Shown here piece after piece: positions 4,955-7,193 of a stretch of 7,193 bases of DNA (position 1 is the first letter of the stretch; the number at the start of each line of letters is the position of its first letter). Made by a program: the position numbers and the translations under genes. Origin of the DNA: Rickettsiales bacterium (GTDB lineage Bacteria > Pseudomonadota > Alphaproteobacteria > Rickettsiales > Anaplasmataceae); NCBI GenBank assembly GCA_031281335.1, contig JAITFM010000091.1, positions 1 to 7,193 on the forward strand, in the 5' to 3' direction. The notes under the pieces were generated by a model. It ran no database searches and was not told the origin of the DNA. It saw only the letters and a list, made by a program, of their open reading frames with translations.

Positions 4955-5524
4955 ATGTTCATTCAAATTGAAGAAACACCAAACCCAAACACGCTAAAAT
5001 TTCTTCCTGGGTTTGCAATTTTAAGCGAAGGAGAAACGGCTGATTTTTCAAATACGGATGAAATAAAAAATTCTAAACTAGCAGCAAACCTTTTTCAAAT
5101 AGAACATGTGATGAGAGTATTTTTTGGTCATGATTTTATTTCAGTTACAAAACCAGATGGTATTAATTGGGACATATTAAAAGTGGAAATTTTAACTACA
5201 ATTATGGATCACTTTACTTCTGGTGAGAAAGCACTGGATAAGGAAGGGGTGAATAATAATATACCAGACGAAGAATTTTTTGATGAAAATGATATAGAAA
5301 CTGTAAACAGGATAAAAGAGTTGATGGAAAGCTATATTAAACCTGCAGTTGCTCAAGATGGTGGTGATATCAAATTTCGTGGCTATAAAGACGGAATAGT
5401 TTACGTTGAGTTGCAAGGAGCTTGTTCTGGATGTCCAAGTGCTGCAGTTACTCTCAAGCAAGGAGTGCAAAATATGCTGTGCTACCACATATCAGAAGTT
5501 TCGGGTATAGAGACTATACTATGA
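4955..5524 (+). CDS. Nfu-type iron-sulfur cluster scaffold/carrier protein (NifU domain)
   Basis: This is the alphaproteobacterial and mitochondrial NFU1-type protein: an Nfu N-terminal domain ([18 protein letters not shown] onward, about residues 1-85), an acidic linker, and a C-terminal NifU domain (about 112-189) with the cluster-binding CSGC (C157, C160) inside GACSGCPSA. It carries or assembles [4Fe-4S] clusters for target enzymes in the cytoplasm. The start at 4955 (189 residues) is preferred over the ATG at 4943. Family members begin at MFIQ, and a TATAAT at 4933-4938 puts the transcript start at about 4945. The leader is then only about ten bases, without a Shine-Dalgarno. The stop overlaps the hisS ATG by four bases (ATGA), so the two are co-translated. 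Confidence 0.92.
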   Translation: MFIQIEETPNPNTLKFLPGFAILSEGETADFSNTDEIKNSKLAANLFQIEHVMRVFFGHDFISVTKPDGINWDILKVEILTTIMDHFTSGEKALDKEGVNNNIPDEEFFDENDIETVNRIKELMESYIKPAVAQDGGDIKFRGYKDGIVYVELQGACSGCPSAAVTLKQGVQNMLCYHISEVSGIETIL

Positions 5525-6783
5525 TTAATCAAACAGTTAGAGGAACAAAAGATCTTCTGTTTGACGAATGGCATAGGTTTAAATATGTTCAACAAACAGC
5601 GAGTGAAATTTCAAGTTTATATGGCTTTTTGCCTGCTGAAACTCCAATATTTGAATATACAGAAGTCTTCACAAAAACTTTAGGTGATAGCTCAGATATC
5701 ATCAATAAAGAGATGTATACCTTTAATGATAAAGGAGGTAAGAGCATAACTTTACGTCCTGAGTTCACCGCAGCAGTTGTCAGGCTTTTGATTGAAAAAA
5801 AACTGCAAACACCAATAAAATTATTCTCGACAGGACCTGCATTTCGCTATGAAAGACCGCAAAAGGGAAGGCAAAGACAATTTCATCAGATAAACTTTGA
5901 AGCTTTCGGCATAGAAGATCCAAAAGCCGATATTGAATTGATTACGCTTGCTCAGCATCTATTAACTGAATTTGGTATCGATAAAAATGTAAGGCTGGAA
6001 ATTAATTCTTTGGGTGATGGTGAAACAATAAGTAAGTATAGAGAAGCCTTGATATCATATTTTAAAAAGTTTCAAAACAACTTATCAGAAGATAGCCAAA
6101 ATCGATTGATTAAGAACCCACTCAGAATATTAGATTCCAAAGACAAGACAGATAAAGAGATAATTTCTGGCGCACCTAAAATCAGTGACTATTATACAAA
6201 AGAGTCCTTGAGTTTCTTTGAGCAAATACTAAATGGATTAACAATTCTTGATATACCTTATACTGTAAATGATAAATTGGTCCGAGGTTTGGATTATTAC
6301 TGCCACACAGTGTTTGAATTTGTCACAGAAGATTTAGGTAGCCAAGGAGCAGTTTTTGCAGGGGGAAGATATGATAACCTAGTATCTTCAGTAGGTGGGA
6401 AGCATACTCTGGCAATAGGATTTGCAGGAGGTATTGAGCGCATAATGGAACTAGCCAACTGTTCCGTGAAAGAAGAAAGAGCCGTTTATCTAATTCCTAT
6501 TGGCAAAGAGGCTGAAGAGTATGCTCTAGCACTTGCGAATGAGCTGCGCAGAAATGGTTTATATGTAATCTATGAGTATAGCGGAACTCTCAAAACCCGA
6601 ATGAAAAAAGCAAATCAAGCGGATGCTAAAGTTGCACTTATTTTTGGTGATGAAGAACTGAGCAGCAAAACTTTAAAGGTCAAAGATATGGATTTGGGTG
6701 AAGAAAAAACGGTTGCCCGTAGTAATATAATAAAAAGCATTCATCAAGTGTATGGCAGGAACCGCAAGAGCAGGTTTTGTTAG
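5521..6783 (+). CDS. hisS: Histidyl-tRNA synthetase
   Basis: This class II aminoacyl-tRNA synthetase charges tRNA-His with histidine. The protein has 420 residues from the ATG at 5521, close to the bacterial norm (424 in E. coli). It shows VRGTKDLL near the N terminus (6-13), LRPEFTA (78-84), motif 2 [16 protein letters not shown] (108-123), the HisA signature LVRGLDYY (253-260), motif 3 [12 protein letters not shown] (298-309) and a C-terminal anticodon-binding domain (about 320-405). The start at 5521 is chosen because [12 protein letters not shown] is the normal N terminus and ATGA overlaps the nfu stop. Longer upstream extension would only read nfu in another frame. The last residues (GRNRKSRFC) are basic and run up to repeat DNA, so the tail may have been altered by it. 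Confidence 0.96.
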   Translation: MINQTVRGTKDLLFDEWHRFKYVQQTASEISSLYGFLPAETPIFEYTEVFTKTLGDSSDIINKEMYTFNDKGGKSITLRPEFTAAVVRLLIEKKLQTPIKLFSTGPAFRYERPQKGRQRQFHQINFEAFGIEDPKADIELITLAQHLLTEFGIDKNVRLEINSLGDGETISKYREALISYFKKFQNNLSEDSQNRLIKNPLRILDSKDKTDKEIISGAPKISDYYTKESLSFFEQILNGLTILDIPYTVNDKLVRGLDYYCHTVFEFVTEDLGSQGAVFAGGRYDNLVSSVGGKHTLAIGFAGGIERIMELANCSVKEERAVYLIPIGKEAEEYALALANELRRNGLYVIYEYSGTLKTRMKKANQADAKVALIFGDEELSSKTLKVKDMDLGEEKTVARSNIIKSIHQVYGRNRKSRFC

Positions 6784-6792
6784 GTCGCTCTT
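6766..6792. other. Small inverted repeat spanning the hisS stop
   Basis: AAGAGC (6766-6771) is complementary to GCTCTT (6787-6792) around a 15-base loop containing the stop codon. No T-run follows, so it is a poor terminator candidate. Confidence 0.25.
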
Positions 6793-6857
6793 CTCCACCC
6801 GCAGTCACAAACGCTTGTATCTATTCAAGGGCGTGGTGAATATTGAAGCAAAAGCGG

Positions 6858-6912
6858 TGTCATGTAAGTAGCTCTTTCTTCTGTCACCCAAGTAGCTGAC
6901 ACTGGGACCCAG
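6858..6912. repeat. Wolbachia-type intergenic palindromic repeat
   Basis: TGTCATGTAAGTAGCT (6858-6873) is repeated 24 bases later as TGTCACCCAAGTAGCT (6882-6897). The second unit forms a hairpin: TGTCA (6882-6886) pairs with TGACA (6897-6901). It is followed directly by the palindrome CTGGGACCCAG (6902-6912). Elements with the pattern CTGGG-CCCAG-TGTCA-GCTACTTGGG-TGACA are, from memory, widespread between Wolbachia genes. There is no coding frame here. Confidence 0.7.
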
Positions 6913-6954
6913 GATACTGCTTTAATCATAAATATTTAAAAAATTTACCACACG

Positions 6955-6984
6955 AGAAAAAAAGGCAAAGAAGTCCCGAGTGGC
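6955..6984 (-). repeat. T-rich short repeat, copy 3
   Basis: On the minus strand this reads GCCACTCGGGACTTCTTTGCC followed by seven T, matching the pattern of 4471-4511 (GCCACCGACTGGGGC, T-run, GCC, T-run). It lies at the minus-strand downstream side of repeat copy 3. The hairpin is weaker than in copy 2. Confidence 0.5.
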
Positions 6985-7041
6985 GAGTTTTGACTCCATA
7001 ATATTTTAAATTGGCGCTATAATAATTTACTGACGCTTAGT

Positions 7042-7149
7042 TTAAGCGCGATTTGGCTGAATGTAGAAAAAATGAAAAAGACATGCAGCCGCTATAATTT
7101 GATACAATTCGCCAAAAAATACCCTGAGTTTTTTACTGAATTTTGTCAT
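7042..7149 (-). CDS. Putative small protein (35 aa) inside repeat copy 3
   Basis: This open frame starts ATG ACA AAA TTC and ends GCT TAA, 35 codons. The peptide begins MTKFSKKLRVFFGEL and contains AAACLFHFFYI: a basic N terminus, then a mostly hydrophobic stretch, as in the frame at 49-165. AGG lies four bases before the ATG. Despite strong DNA divergence from the other copies, the frame is open over the same span and keeps KKL, VF, G and ACLF. No known family is recognised. It could be a real small membrane peptide or a chance frame within a structured repeat. Confidence 0.33.
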   Translation of the reverse strand: MTKFSKKLRVFFGELYQIIAAACLFHFFYIQPNRA

Positions 7150-7161
7150 TGAGCCTGCAGA

Positions 7162-7178
7162 TCAAAAACAAGTTTTGA
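7162..7178 (-). other. Stem-loop in repeat copy 3
   Basis: On the minus strand TCAAAA (7178-7173) pairs with TTTTGA (7167-7162) around a 5-base loop, just upstream of the small open frame. It occupies the same position as the stem-loops of copies 1 and 2 but has an unrelated sequence. Confidence 0.45.
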
Positions 7179-7193
7179 GTCAGAAATACCCTT

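Larger units (their letters stand above)
7012..7193 (-). repeat. Repeat copy 3, diverged and cut by the window end
   Basis: On the minus strand this follows the same order of blocks as copies 1 and 2: stem-loop, CTGCAGG, ATGACAAA, AAAAAACTCAGGGTATTT, GGCG, CATGTCTTTTT, and CGCGCTTA-A. Between blocks it is strongly diverged. Its orientation is the same as copy 1. Any promoter would lie past the right end of the window. Confidence 0.7.

Noticed and set aside
5192..5488. 98-codon minus-strand open frame
   Set aside because: It is antisense to the linker and NifU domain of nfu, whose coding is certain; the translation has no recognisable motif.
5422..5520. Longer hisS start giving 33 extra N-terminal residues
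   Set aside because: The extension reads the end of nfu in another frame, and HisRS proteins normally begin near [12 protein letters not shown] at 5521.
6784..7193. CRISPR array or tRNA gene in the repeat-rich right end
   Set aside because: The repeats are few, short and irregularly spaced without spacers, and no cloverleaf or tRNA consensus (GGTTCGAATCC-like) is visible.

Overview
The window looks like chromosomal DNA of a Wolbachia (Rickettsiales, Alphaproteobacteria). The reasons are low G+C, an Nfu-type NifU protein and a histidyl-tRNA synthetase of alphaproteobacterial/rickettsial character, and intergenic DNA full of short repeats. One of these, around 6858-6912, contains the hairpin CTGTCACCCAAGTAGCTGAC, which I recognise as typical of Wolbachia intergenic palindromes. 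The strain cannot be determined from the sequence.

Region 1 (1-343) is intergenic. It is dominated by a repeat copy carrying an outward-facing promoter and a small open frame on the minus strand. Region 2 (344 to about 4013, minus strand) is a compact five-gene folate operon in the order CADD-like pABA synthase, folB, folKP, folA, COG1478 glutamyl ligase (folC2/cofE-like). The last four genes overlap or touch, and a plausible promoter plus a perfect AAGGAG lies in front of the first gene. This is the same gene set as the chlamydial folate cluster CT610-CT614. The encoded enzymes would run from dihydroneopterin through dihydropteroate, with pABA made by the CADD-like protein instead of PabABC. 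They would then carry out glutamylation and reduction to tetrahydrofolate. No GTP cyclohydrolase is encoded here.

Region 3 (about 3953-4533) is gene-poor. It holds a second copy of the repeat, inverted relative to the first, so that two arms of about 262 and 274 bp bracket the folate operon. Each arm has an outward-facing sigma70-type promoter. Two short T-rich repeats follow, the second of which looks like a Rho-independent terminator. Region 4 (4534-6783) is ordinary chromosome: a membrane-anchored J-domain protein on the minus strand, and a divergent, translationally coupled nfu-hisS pair on the plus strand. Region 5 (6784-7193) is repeat-rich, with a Wolbachia-type palindrome, a third T-rich repeat and a diverged third copy of the arm repeat that runs off the end.

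The main points of interest are: (a) a Chlamydia-like folate cassette with an intact CADD active site, bracketed by inverted repeats; (b) the apparent loss of a normal start codon in the CADD gene (ATA behind a perfect Shine-Dalgarno); and (c) a repeated mini-transcription unit (promoter, stem-loop, small ORF of 35-38 codons, T-rich tail) present three times in 7 kb.
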